Positions 1 to 6,529 of a stretch of 20,051 bases of DNA are shown here, one piece after another. The position numbers were made by a program, and so were the translations under genes. The notes below the pieces were generated by a model. It saw only the letters and a list, made by a program, of their open reading frames with translations. It did not search any database and had not been told where the DNA came from. The stretch's first letter is position 1, and every line of letters starts with the position of its first letter. The DNA lies in IMG/VR virus record IMGVR_UViG_3300022707_001238, positions 1 through 20,051 of that record. One strand, written 5' to 3'. The stretch comes from a virus.

Positions 1-1
1 A

Positions 2-718
2 GAGTTACTCGTCGCTGCGGTTCCATTCAATGGTACGCTAGCGCAAACTGCGTTAGACGTTGCGGACGCTATCAACAATAACGTAACCGCGCCGAATTAT
101 CACGCGCGAGCCGTCAATGCGTTTATCTTTATCTGGCAACAAACAATTGTTGCTGGCCCCGTTACAATTGTTAGTAGTGTTACAACTATTACAACTAACG
201 ATACTAACATTGATAACGGTGTAATCGGAGACGGTACGCCGATCGGCTTTACTGAAGAAGGATTCGAGTTAGAAGTCAACGACGAATTCTTAGAGGAACC
301 GGTAGAAGAATCAGGAATAAGAAACGTCAAGGCTTTTTTCTTGAGTGAGAACGCAGAAATAACTGCGGTCTTCAAACAATGGGATACCGATGTATTAGAG
401 TTACGGTTTCCCGGTGGGCGTCATTCTACCGGTGCGGCTAACAGTAACGTAAACCGAATTGAATTAGGGGGGTTAGTGGCAGGTACAGATATGGACCCAT
501 TCTTCAAAGTGTTTGAGTTACGACCCGAAAACAAAAAGTACGCGATGATTCTAATACGTCGCGGATTAGCGATTGGTAACGCGGGGGAACCTATGCGGTT
601 CCGTACACAAGAAGTAAAAAAGATTGGCGTTACTCTGAAGATGTACAAAGACGAAAACCACGTAGCTACTACTTACCCGACAGCGGGGATTGACTTGGCC
701 CAAAACCTAGTCCTATAA
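2..718 (+). CDS. Probable major tail tube protein, 5' end cut by window edge
   Basis: The reading frame is open from the first complete codon (base 2) to TAA at 716-718, giving 238 visible residues with the N-terminus outside the window. An internal TTG at 341 is not needed as a start, because the upstream codons translate smoothly (visible N-terminal stretch LAQTALDVADAINNN, then a Thr/Val-rich stretch). The middle part (FTEEGFELEVNDEFLEEPV, around residues 83-101) resembles the strand-rich core of siphophage tail tube proteins. The position, just upstream of small chaperone/terminator-like genes and a tape-measure-like gene, fits. There is no decisive motif, so the function is inferred from fold-like pattern and gene order. 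Its stop codon is the first three bases of a TAACA-N3-TGTTA palindrome. Confidence 0.55.
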   Translation, partial: ELLVAAVPFNGTLAQTALDVADAINNNVTAPNYHARAVNAFIFIWQQTIVAGPVTIVSSVTTITTNDTNIDNGVIGDGTPIGFTEEGFELEVNDEFLEEPVEESGIRNVKAFFLSENAEITAVFKQWDTDVLELRFPGGRHSTGAANSNVNRIELGGLVAGTDMDPFFKVFELRPENKKYAMILIRRGLAIGNAGEPMRFRTQEVKKIGVTLKMYKDENHVATTYPTAGIDLAQNLVL

Positions 719-728
719 CAGAGTGTTA
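716..728. promoter_or_regulatory. Dispersed palindrome copy, exact arms, centre GAG
   Basis: TAACAGAGTGTTA fills the 12-nt gap between the tail tube gene and the next gene. It supplies the upstream TAA stop, and its central GAG may act as the ribosome binding site for the ATG at 731. Confidence 0.75.
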
Positions 729-730
729 CA

Positions 731-1126
731 ATGGCGCGACGTTCCAGCAAACAAGTAGATGAAGACATGCAAGACGAATTGATAGACAGTGTAGGTGACT
801 TACGCGAACTGTTTATCAATCGGCTAAATGCGGGGTTACCTGTTACCCTGAAAGAATGGGAAGAATTAGGTAACGCAGGAAAGGAAGTTTGGGAGCATTG
901 CTTGACAGAGTATCGGCTAAAGAATCACGCATTACAAGCACACTACTTAGCCGATAGTATGATGGGTGGAACCCTAGCAATTGAGACTGTATGGGATATT
1001 CTACCCGAAGAAGTACAGGATAAATTCCAGCGACATTGGAGTAAACTAAATGCCGAACAAGATAGACCTACTAATGAACGGACTAACAGTAAATCTACTC
1101 GCCGTGACTTTGCCAAACGGGAGTAG
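731..1126 (+). CDS. Small helical protein, possible tail assembly chaperone
   Basis: This encodes 131 residues, charged and mostly helical in character, with a polar C-terminal tail rich in Arg, Asn, Thr and Ser (from about residue 110). No family is recognised by motif. Its place between the tail tube gene and the tape-measure-like gene is where siphophages keep the tail assembly chaperone, and a segment near residue 38 (PVTLKEWEELG) fits the style of such proteins. The start ATG at 731 follows AGAG at 7 nt spacing, inside the palindrome. Its 3' end overlaps the next gene by 77 nt in a different frame. That could be a simple overlap or a site for a +1 ribosomal frameshift making a fusion, but I see no convincing slippery sequence. 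Confidence 0.6.
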   Translation: MARRSSKQVDEDMQDELIDSVGDLRELFINRLNAGLPVTLKEWEELGNAGKEVWEHCLTEYRLKNHALQAHYLADSMMGGTLAIETVWDILPEEVQDKFQRHWSKLNAEQDRPTNERTNSKSTRRDFAKRE

Positions 1127-1496
1127 TCCTATAGAAGAAGTAAAAAAGGCAACGGAAGTAGAAGCAGGTTTCTTGAAAAAGAATCCTAAGACTAATGTAT
1201 TATCCCAAGACACTAGGGAATGGGACGGAGAAAATGCAGAGCTAGGTTCCCAAGAAATCTTCTTAGACGTGTGGACTAGAAACCTAAAGCAAGACGCAGG
1301 CGCGCACCAGCTTGACGATAACACACTGTTAGAATCAATTGGTCAAGCAGTACGCGAACAAGTCGGACACTTGAGCGGGCAACCTTTCGGGGCAGGTACA
1401 GACTTAGTAAGAATTGAAACACCTAGACGCGAAACACCAGACACTAGAATTTTCTCATATCGTATACGATTAGTTTATAACGTTCTTTGGGGTTAG
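1050..1496 (+). CDS. Small protein, possible tail terminator/completion protein
   Basis: The frame opens at ATG 1050 directly after an in-frame TAA (1047-1049) and runs 148 residues. An alternative start is ATG 1074, and neither has a clear Shine-Dalgarno. The C-terminal half alternates strands and a helix (FLDVWTRN, then TLLESIGQAVREQV, then a strand ending RIRLVYNVLWG), the general pattern of small tail terminator or completion proteins, but no diagnostic residue is present. The first 77 nt overlap the preceding gene, so the true N-terminus is uncertain; if frameshifting occurs, this is the downstream half. The stop TAG at 1494-1496 is followed after two bases by the next ATG. One palindrome copy lies inside (1319-1331) and encodes NTLL. 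Confidence 0.55.
   Translation: MPNKIDLLMNGLTVNLLAVTLPNGSSPIEEVKKATEVEAGFLKKNPKTNVLSQDTREWDGENAELGSQEIFLDVWTRNLKQDAGAHQLDDNTLLESIGQAVREQVGHLSGQPFGAGTDLVRIETPRRETPDTRIFSYRIRLVYNVLWG
1319..1331. repeat. Dispersed palindrome copy, exact arms, centre CAC
   Basis: TAACACACTGTTA lies inside the terminator-like gene and is read as the codons of N-T-L-L. Confidence 0.75.
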
Positions 1497-1498
1497 AC

Positions 1499-2281
1499 AT
1501 GGCTGGCGCTGCTAATCTAAAAATCAATGTACAGTCACGCGGAGCCGACAAAGCACGGCAAGACATTGCCAGTGTTGCGGCAACCGTAGATAGACAAGCA
1601 GAGAAACTAAACAAGCGTCAAGACAAACGAGAAAAGGGTAGGTTTCAAAGTTTCCGTGAAGGTATAGGCAAGGGGGCTTTCGGGCGTATAGGTGCGACTG
1701 CAATAGGTACTGCAATTGGGCAGGTTTTACCGCAGACAATTGGGGCTTTCAATCGGGGCATAGCACAAGCGTTTGACCCGAATTTATCACCAGTTGAAAA
1801 GGAATTGAACTTAGCTAAGGCGGGGTTAGACTTGATACCGTTTGAAGGCGGGGCGATTCCTAAAGCATTGTTGGAAGCACAGACACAAGAAGTAGTCGGG
1901 GCAGCTAGGGGAACGGGCGCACGTATCAATCAATTGTTAGGTCCCGCATTTAGGGGCGCGGCTGGATTATCAGACGAACAATTCGCAGAACGATTTACTC
2001 CATCAATTGAAAGGTTACGCGGTTTTATTGAGCCACAAGAACGTGCGCGCGAACGCGGTAGTCAATTGATTGCGGAAAGTTTAGGATCATTCTTAGATGA
2101 ATTTAGAAACATGTTTAGTGGCAGTGAAGCCGAAGCAGCAATAAACGCACAAAAAGAAAATACCGAAGCATTGAAACAATTGAATGTTGGATTGAAAGAA
2201 ATTAGAAGACGCGACCGGGAATTCTTGCGTAGTAGGGGATTGCTTGTAGGTGAAACAGAAATTCCAGGCAAGGTAGACTAA
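1499..2281 (+). CDS. Short tape-measure-like tail protein
   Basis: This encodes 260 residues. I choose ATG 1499 (MAGAANLK) over the TTG at 1487 because GGGG at 1489-1492 gives a ribosome site 6 nt upstream. The N-terminus (LKINVQSRGADKARQDI) matches the opening style of tape measure proteins. A charged coiled-coil segment follows (residues 29-55), then a Gly/Ala-rich hydrophobic stretch (57-85), a second helical region, and a charged coiled coil at 215-245. Tape measures set tail length at about 1.5 angstrom per residue, so this one would give a tail near 40 nm, very short for a siphovirus. The location before the large tail proteins supports the call. It could instead be a tail chaperone-like or minor tail protein. 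The stop overlaps the next start (TAATG). Confidence 0.5.
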   Translation: MAGAANLKINVQSRGADKARQDIASVAATVDRQAEKLNKRQDKREKGRFQSFREGIGKGAFGRIGATAIGTAIGQVLPQTIGAFNRGIAQAFDPNLSPVEKELNLAKAGLDLIPFEGGAIPKALLEAQTQEVVGAARGTGARINQLLGPAFRGAAGLSDEQFAERFTPSIERLRGFIEPQERARERGSQLIAESLGSFLDEFRNMFSGSEAEAAINAQKENTEALKQLNVGLKEIRRRDREFLRSRGLLVGETEIPGKVD

Positions 2282-3654
2282 TGGCAGACATAACATATAA
2301 CGGTGTATTGCTTTCTAATCATATTAGAAAGTTTACGTTTACTCGTACTGAAGAAGAATTAGTATATAGCGGTGTACACGCTATCCCAATTGATAGTGAC
2401 GACATAGAAGCCATTATGGATTCTTTGCGCGTTGACGATGCTACATTTAGAATTGACTCTACTAACTATGACGAAATCTTTTCGTTGAATAGTAACACAG
2501 ATACACCGTTTACCGAAGCCCGTACTATAGTTGAAAAGCTAGGGGAGCGGGGCGATAGCGAAAACCTAATGCTTATTCGGTTTGCGCTGCGTATGCGACT
2601 GCAAAATTTCCGTACTAATAAGTTTAGGCGTTATAGTTTTGAGTGGACAGAAAACGATCAAAACTTATTTACGTTACGTGTTACTGGTAACGTAACCGGT
2701 GACGGGTCTACGTCGGCTTACGATCAATTCTTATCTGGCATCGGGGCCATTGAAAATATCGGTAAAGCATTATTGGGAGACTTGGACGACGGCAACCTAG
2801 CTAACACACTGTTTGATGAACCGGTTACAGACATTAGGATTGACCGTCATAATGGTGACTTGAACTTTATACGGACATTTCAACAATTACCCGACCCCGC
2901 TAACAGACTGTTAGGCGGTGTAGAAAATCGGGACGCTACAATTATCTTTCCAAACTGGTTAGTAACTCGTACTAAGAACTTACGGCGGGGGGTCAACACA
3001 CCGCATCTAACAATGTTCAACGTGCAATGGACCGCACGTATGGCACAAGCAAAGGGCCAAGCGGCAACCATTCAAGAGTATGAAACAGAAATACAAGCAT
3101 TGATTATTAGTCGGATCAAAAGTATTTTCAGTGAGTCCGATACATTTATTTTGGAGTCAGACGAAATCGGTTACTCCCCGACTGGTAAAACTGCAACAGG
3201 TATATGGGTTGTATCTAGTAATGATCCAACCGTGCTATTCAAAGAAAACTTGATTAGTGATATACCGTTTGCAGATAGTGATCCGGTAGCAGACGGTAAA
3301 GACTTTACTGAAGCCCCATTTAGTTTAGGCGCACGGTTAGACTTGACACAGATTGTAACCCATATACAGCGGGGTACTCCAGCGGGTCCGCCCCCTGCCC
3401 CCTTAGTTTCTTTCAATGGGTTATTGTTAGAGACATTCTTGCGGCGTATTGTTGTTGACGAAGGCAACGAAATTGTAGGTGGGGAAGTCGGGGAAGGCGC
3501 AAACGTTACCGGGTCAATTACAGAGTTTGCGCTAAATTGGCGTGCAGAGTATCGCGCATTTTCCAGAGTCGGGGAAGATGATTTCAAACGCACCGTAGCG
3601 GGCGGAGACTTCGCCAATGCTCAAGGTAGAATCATTAGACCAGGGGGTGGCTAA
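2281..3654 (+). CDS. Large tail/baseplate-region protein, family not recognised
   Basis: This encodes 457 residues, starting at ATG 2281 in a TAATG overlap with the tape-measure-like gene and ending in a TAATG overlap with the next, so translation is probably coupled. Two short segments resemble each other: TYNGVLLSNHIRKF at residues 5-18 and SFNGLLLETFLRRI at 377-390. They may mark a duplicated domain flanking a central region that contains a Pro-rich hinge near 368-375. No catalytic motif is visible. Position after the tape measure is where distal tail proteins are encoded, and alternating short strands fit a structural protein. The specific role is inference. It contains two palindrome copies, 2802-2814 and 2901-2913. 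Confidence 0.6.
   Translation: MADITYNGVLLSNHIRKFTFTRTEEELVYSGVHAIPIDSDDIEAIMDSLRVDDATFRIDSTNYDEIFSLNSNTDTPFTEARTIVEKLGERGDSENLMLIRFALRMRLQNFRTNKFRRYSFEWTENDQNLFTLRVTGNVTGDGSTSAYDQFLSGIGAIENIGKALLGDLDDGNLANTLFDEPVTDIRIDRHNGDLNFIRTFQQLPDPANRLLGGVENRDATIIFPNWLVTRTKNLRRGVNTPHLTMFNVQWTARMAQAKGQAATIQEYETEIQALIISRIKSIFSESDTFILESDEIGYSPTGKTATGIWVVSSNDPTVLFKENLISDIPFADSDPVADGKDFTEAPFSLGARLDLTQIVTHIQRGTPAGPPPAPLVSFNGLLLETFLRRIVVDEGNEIVGGEVGEGANVTGSITEFALNWRAEYRAFSRVGEDDFKRTVAGGDFANAQGRIIRPGGG
2802..2814. repeat. Dispersed palindrome copy, one arm mismatch, centre CAC
   Basis: TAACACACTGTTT is inside a tail gene, read as N-T-L-F. It lies 99 nt before another copy, the closest pair in the window. Confidence 0.6.
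2901..2913. repeat. Dispersed palindrome copy, exact arms, centre GAC
   Basis: TAACAGACTGTTA is inside a tail gene, read as N-R-L-L. The arms are exact but the centre differs from the common CAC/GTG. Confidence 0.65.
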
Positions 3655-5855
3655 TGGCTGGCATTCAAACTATACAATTGCCAGTTTCAACTAAGACGGC
3701 AATTCAAGGCGCTAATAAAGAACCGGGGGGCGCGTTCAAAATACGCAAGTCGCGTTGTTTGATTAGCGGTGTACCTATTGCGCAACGCGGACAATTTACA
3801 TGGGGGTATACTTCGGGCGTTGCTCCGCAACAAGAACGAATTAGTATTAGTGACTTGTACGCGGATGAAATGATAAAGCAGATCAACGCAAAGCGTGGCG
3901 CGGTTGACATTGAAATGGCAGGGGCGAATATAGAATTAGAAGAAACCGTACTAAACTTCAAAGGGCTAACATTATTACCCCGATTACCCGACGATCATAC
4001 ACACGACTTTATTACAATTTCAGATGATCGGTGGCGATGGCCTAATAAGAACGTATATAAGACTTATAACCTTGTACGTAAGGCTAATGACTTGTTTGTA
4101 TTTAGACAACTGACTGCGGTACAACGTCCAACCTTGCACGAAGCGAAACAGTATTATGTACAATGGACAATCAAACCAGACGACGAAGGAAATCCCGAAG
4201 CCCCTTGGACCGCGTTAGAAATTGTAATTGATATACTGGTAAACTTTTTAGGGTACGACGTAGAAAAAATACATACAAACAAAGCGCAAGAGTCAGAATA
4301 TATACCCGGTAACATTGTGTTAGTTGGTAACAAAGCGCATAGCGTAGTAAGCCGATTCTTGACTGAATCAAACAATAATCTTTACGTAGATGAAAACGGC
4401 GAAATACATATTTACGCCGAACGTATCCCATTTGGTCAACGTGAGTTTGACCAACAATTACGACCGTCATTACGTGGGCAAGTGTCCGGGGAATTGTACG
4501 TTGTTGATCGTAAAATGATTCGGCCTACTGATATTTACTTGTCATTAGAAAATGAGTTTGAAGTATTGCTAACGTATAAAGAGTTTGCAGTAACAGCAAC
4601 CGGTACAGAGCTACCCGCAACAACTAGCGAAGAAGCATTAGTACAGATTGCAAACCGACAAGTCTTTGTAGAGAATGTAACCCGCACGGTTATTGACAAC
4701 CAAGTCGGAACATTACCGCGCGGCACTGAAGTAACAATAGAAGCGGCGTTAGATGCATTCGGAAATAAGTACGGGTCCGAATCTATAACGTTTGACCAGT
4801 TTAGAGAATTCTTTGGTCTTGACGGGTCCGCAGTATTCAGTTCAGTTCTAACCGATCCAAACAATAATGTAGAGTTTGACGTTACCGCTATCAATTCATG
4901 GTCACAGATTGTACGTGACTATCGGACACGCTTTAGAATTCCGCAAGTAGTAATGCAATACTTGAAATCAGTAAAGAATACTTTAGTAGATATTATAAAC
5001 CCAGAAACGGGTAGACGTAAACCTAGCGAAGTGTTTAGTATTATTAGTTGGACTGTAAGTGTTGGCGCACGTATCAACGCGAAACGTTCTCAAGGTATTA
5101 CATTAGATAGCTTTACGAACTTATCAAAGGGCGGTAAGTTCCAGCCTACCGCATTACTGATAAGTGGAATTGACACAGACTTCGGAACGTATCAGGTGCA
5201 AGGACTTGACGACGTAAATCAACCGGGGTCGGTAACTAACATAATTCGCGGGCGTCCCGTTGACGATAGATTTTTCAATGATGGTTTCGGAGACGGTGAA
5301 ACAGAACTAGACCGTAACAGTATTTACGGGGCGTATGGATTGAAACCTGATTGGGAGTTGTCTGTGATTGTTAGTGTCACACTGTTACCGCGTGGCGAAG
5401 AAACAATGAATTGGGACAACCCCGACCCCCCTGATTTTATCAAGGCAGGACGTGGGCCACTTGTAGAAATACATATTCCATACGATACCGCGCGGTTTGC
5501 TTTGAATACTTCACAGACTCAAAAGTACAGAGAGATAACCGGGAAAGCGTTTGTCAATGAAGATATAGTTTTTGCTTTACGCGAACAAGAAAGCGCGAGA
5601 CGTTGGGTTACATTTACCGATCAGATACAAGGTAGTGTCGGGTTTGCATTGTCTGAAGAAGCTAAGACGCTACGCCCACAGGGGCCAGTTGTACAAGTGT
5701 TGTTTACTTTCAACGGGGCTACCGGTGCAATACGTACACAGTTTAGCGCGGCTCCAATTAGTGAAGGAAGGGATATTCAAAACTTATTGGAAGCTGATAT
5801 ATTAGAAGCAATCTTTAGGCAAGTACATTTCGACACAACCGTAGGTACAAGATGA
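3654..5855 (+). CDS. Large tail protein, possible baseplate hub / tail tip protein
   Basis: This encodes 733 residues, with ATG 3654 in a TAATG overlap with the previous gene. Residues about 186-255 combine a helix (ALEIVIDILVNFLG), a second helix (VVSRFLTESN) and the pair of strands LYVDENGEIHIYAE. This pattern is common in hub-type tail proteins, where a small domain reads 'nnlyvdenGeihi'. The N-terminal 110 residues are strand-rich and the C-terminal third is also strand-rich, ending in a short helix (about 711-722). No peptidase or lysozyme motif is seen. As the second large protein after the tape measure, a tail tip or hub role is likely but not proven. The stop overlaps the QueC-like start by four bases (ATGA). 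Confidence 0.6.
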   Translation: MAGIQTIQLPVSTKTAIQGANKEPGGAFKIRKSRCLISGVPIAQRGQFTWGYTSGVAPQQERISISDLYADEMIKQINAKRGAVDIEMAGANIELEETVLNFKGLTLLPRLPDDHTHDFITISDDRWRWPNKNVYKTYNLVRKANDLFVFRQLTAVQRPTLHEAKQYYVQWTIKPDDEGNPEAPWTALEIVIDILVNFLGYDVEKIHTNKAQESEYIPGNIVLVGNKAHSVVSRFLTESNNNLYVDENGEIHIYAERIPFGQREFDQQLRPSLRGQVSGELYVVDRKMIRPTDIYLSLENEFEVLLTYKEFAVTATGTELPATTSEEALVQIANRQVFVENVTRTVIDNQVGTLPRGTEVTIEAALDAFGNKYGSESITFDQFREFFGLDGSAVFSSVLTDPNNNVEFDVTAINSWSQIVRDYRTRFRIPQVVMQYLKSVKNTLVDIINPETGRRKPSEVFSIISWTVSVGARINAKRSQGITLDSFTNLSKGGKFQPTALLISGIDTDFGTYQVQGLDDVNQPGSVTNIIRGRPVDDRFFNDGFGDGETELDRNSIYGAYGLKPDWELSVIVSVTLLPRGEETMNWDNPDPPDFIKAGRGPLVEIHIPYDTARFALNTSQTQKYREITGKAFVNEDIVFALREQESARRWVTFTDQIQGSVGFALSEEAKTLRPQGPVVQVLFTFNGATGAIRTQFSAAPISEGRDIQNLLEADILEAIFRQVHFDTTVGTR
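4310..4322. repeat. Dispersed palindrome copy, exact arms, centre TTG
   Basis: TAACATTGTGTTA is inside the hub-like gene, read as N-I-V-L. The centre is unusual. Confidence 0.55.
5375..5387. repeat. Degenerate palindrome copy, two mismatches in left arm
   Basis: TGTCACACTGTTA keeps the common CAC centre and exact right arm but differs at two left-arm positions. It may be a weak or decaying copy. Confidence 0.35.
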
Positions 5856-6529
5856 AAACTGTGTTGATGTTTAGCGGTGGTCTGGATTCAGCGTGCGCCT
5901 ATCACGTATTAGATAAACCGCATTGTCTATATTGTGGGGGGCCAAACGGACCCGCCCGTATTGCTAACATAGGGGAAGCCCAAGCGTTGCGGTCAATGTT
6001 AGAACTTGACCCGGAGTTTGCATCACGCTTCAAAGCAAAAATGTTTGACTGGTCTGTATTTATGCGAGACGGTCAACACACTTTGCCCCGTGAAAATCTA
6101 TTAGCTATTAGCGCATGGGCAGAAGGAAGTAACACAGTGTTATATGCTTGGACACAAAACGATACACAATCGTTAGAGCGTATACAGCATATGAAAATGG
6201 TAACACGTAACGCGGTAGATATGCCGGGGTTTACTACTGACTTTCCAGTATGGAAGTTTTACCGGCACGAACTAATAATAGCCGCATTACGAAAAGGCGC
6301 ACACCCTTTATTCTTACATGCGTCATGGTCTTGCGTGCAACGTAACGATATACATTGCGGACAGTGTGTAAATTGTTGCGAGCGGTTTTTGTCAATGCGC
6401 TATGCGGCAATTGAAGATATAGATTATCTAACCAATCCGCAGAAGACCGGGGCTATGCAAACTTTGTTAGAACGTAACGCGGGTAATGATCGTTGGAGCG
6501 AACAACTAAATGCAAAATGTATACGATAA
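5852..6529 (+). CDS. queC: QueC-like 7-cyano-7-deazaguanine (preQ0) synthase
   Basis: This encodes 225 residues. QueC converts 7-carboxy-7-deazaguanine and ammonia to preQ0 using ATP. The N-terminus carries the PP-loop ATPase motif SGGLDS at residues 8-13. The TLPRENLLAISAW segment (77-89) corresponds to the P-x-R-N region of QueC. The C-terminus has the zinc ligands C161-x7-C169-x2-C172-x2-C175, close to the C-x8-C-x2-C-x2-C of bacterial QueC. It is divergent from cellular forms, with an extra Cys pair near 25-28. It overlaps the preceding gene by 4 nt and the next by 20 nt, so it belongs to the tail operon rather than being a loose insertion. In phages, preQ0 genes usually serve 7-deazaguanine DNA modification against restriction; the transferase (DpdA) and other pathway genes are not in this window, so that role is inference. 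Confidence 0.85.
   Translation: MKTVLMFSGGLDSACAYHVLDKPHCLYCGGPNGPARIANIGEAQALRSMLELDPEFASRFKAKMFDWSVFMRDGQHTLPRENLLAISAWAEGSNTVLYAWTQNDTQSLERIQHMKMVTRNAVDMPGFTTDFPVWKFYRHELIIAALRKGAHPLFLHASWSCVQRNDIHCGQCVNCCERFLSMRYAAIEDIDYLTNPQKTGAMQTLLERNAGNDRWSEQLNAKCIR
6130..6142. repeat. Dispersed palindrome copy, exact arms, centre CAG
   Basis: TAACACAGTGTTA is inside the queC-like gene, read as N-T-V-L. Confidence 0.7.

Noticed and set aside
1487-1498. TTG start for the tape-measure-like protein
   Set aside because: ATG 1499 is preceded by GGGG at good spacing and the preceding gene only ends at 1496.
3171-3617. 148-codon open frame on the - strand inside a tail gene
   Set aside because: It lies antisense to a long, well-formed tail gene in a block that reads rightward; the product has no recognisable features or ribosome site.
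5855-5867. Palindrome-like sequence at the start of the queC-like gene
   Set aside because: It matches only the right half (ACTGTGTT), with at least three arm mismatches.
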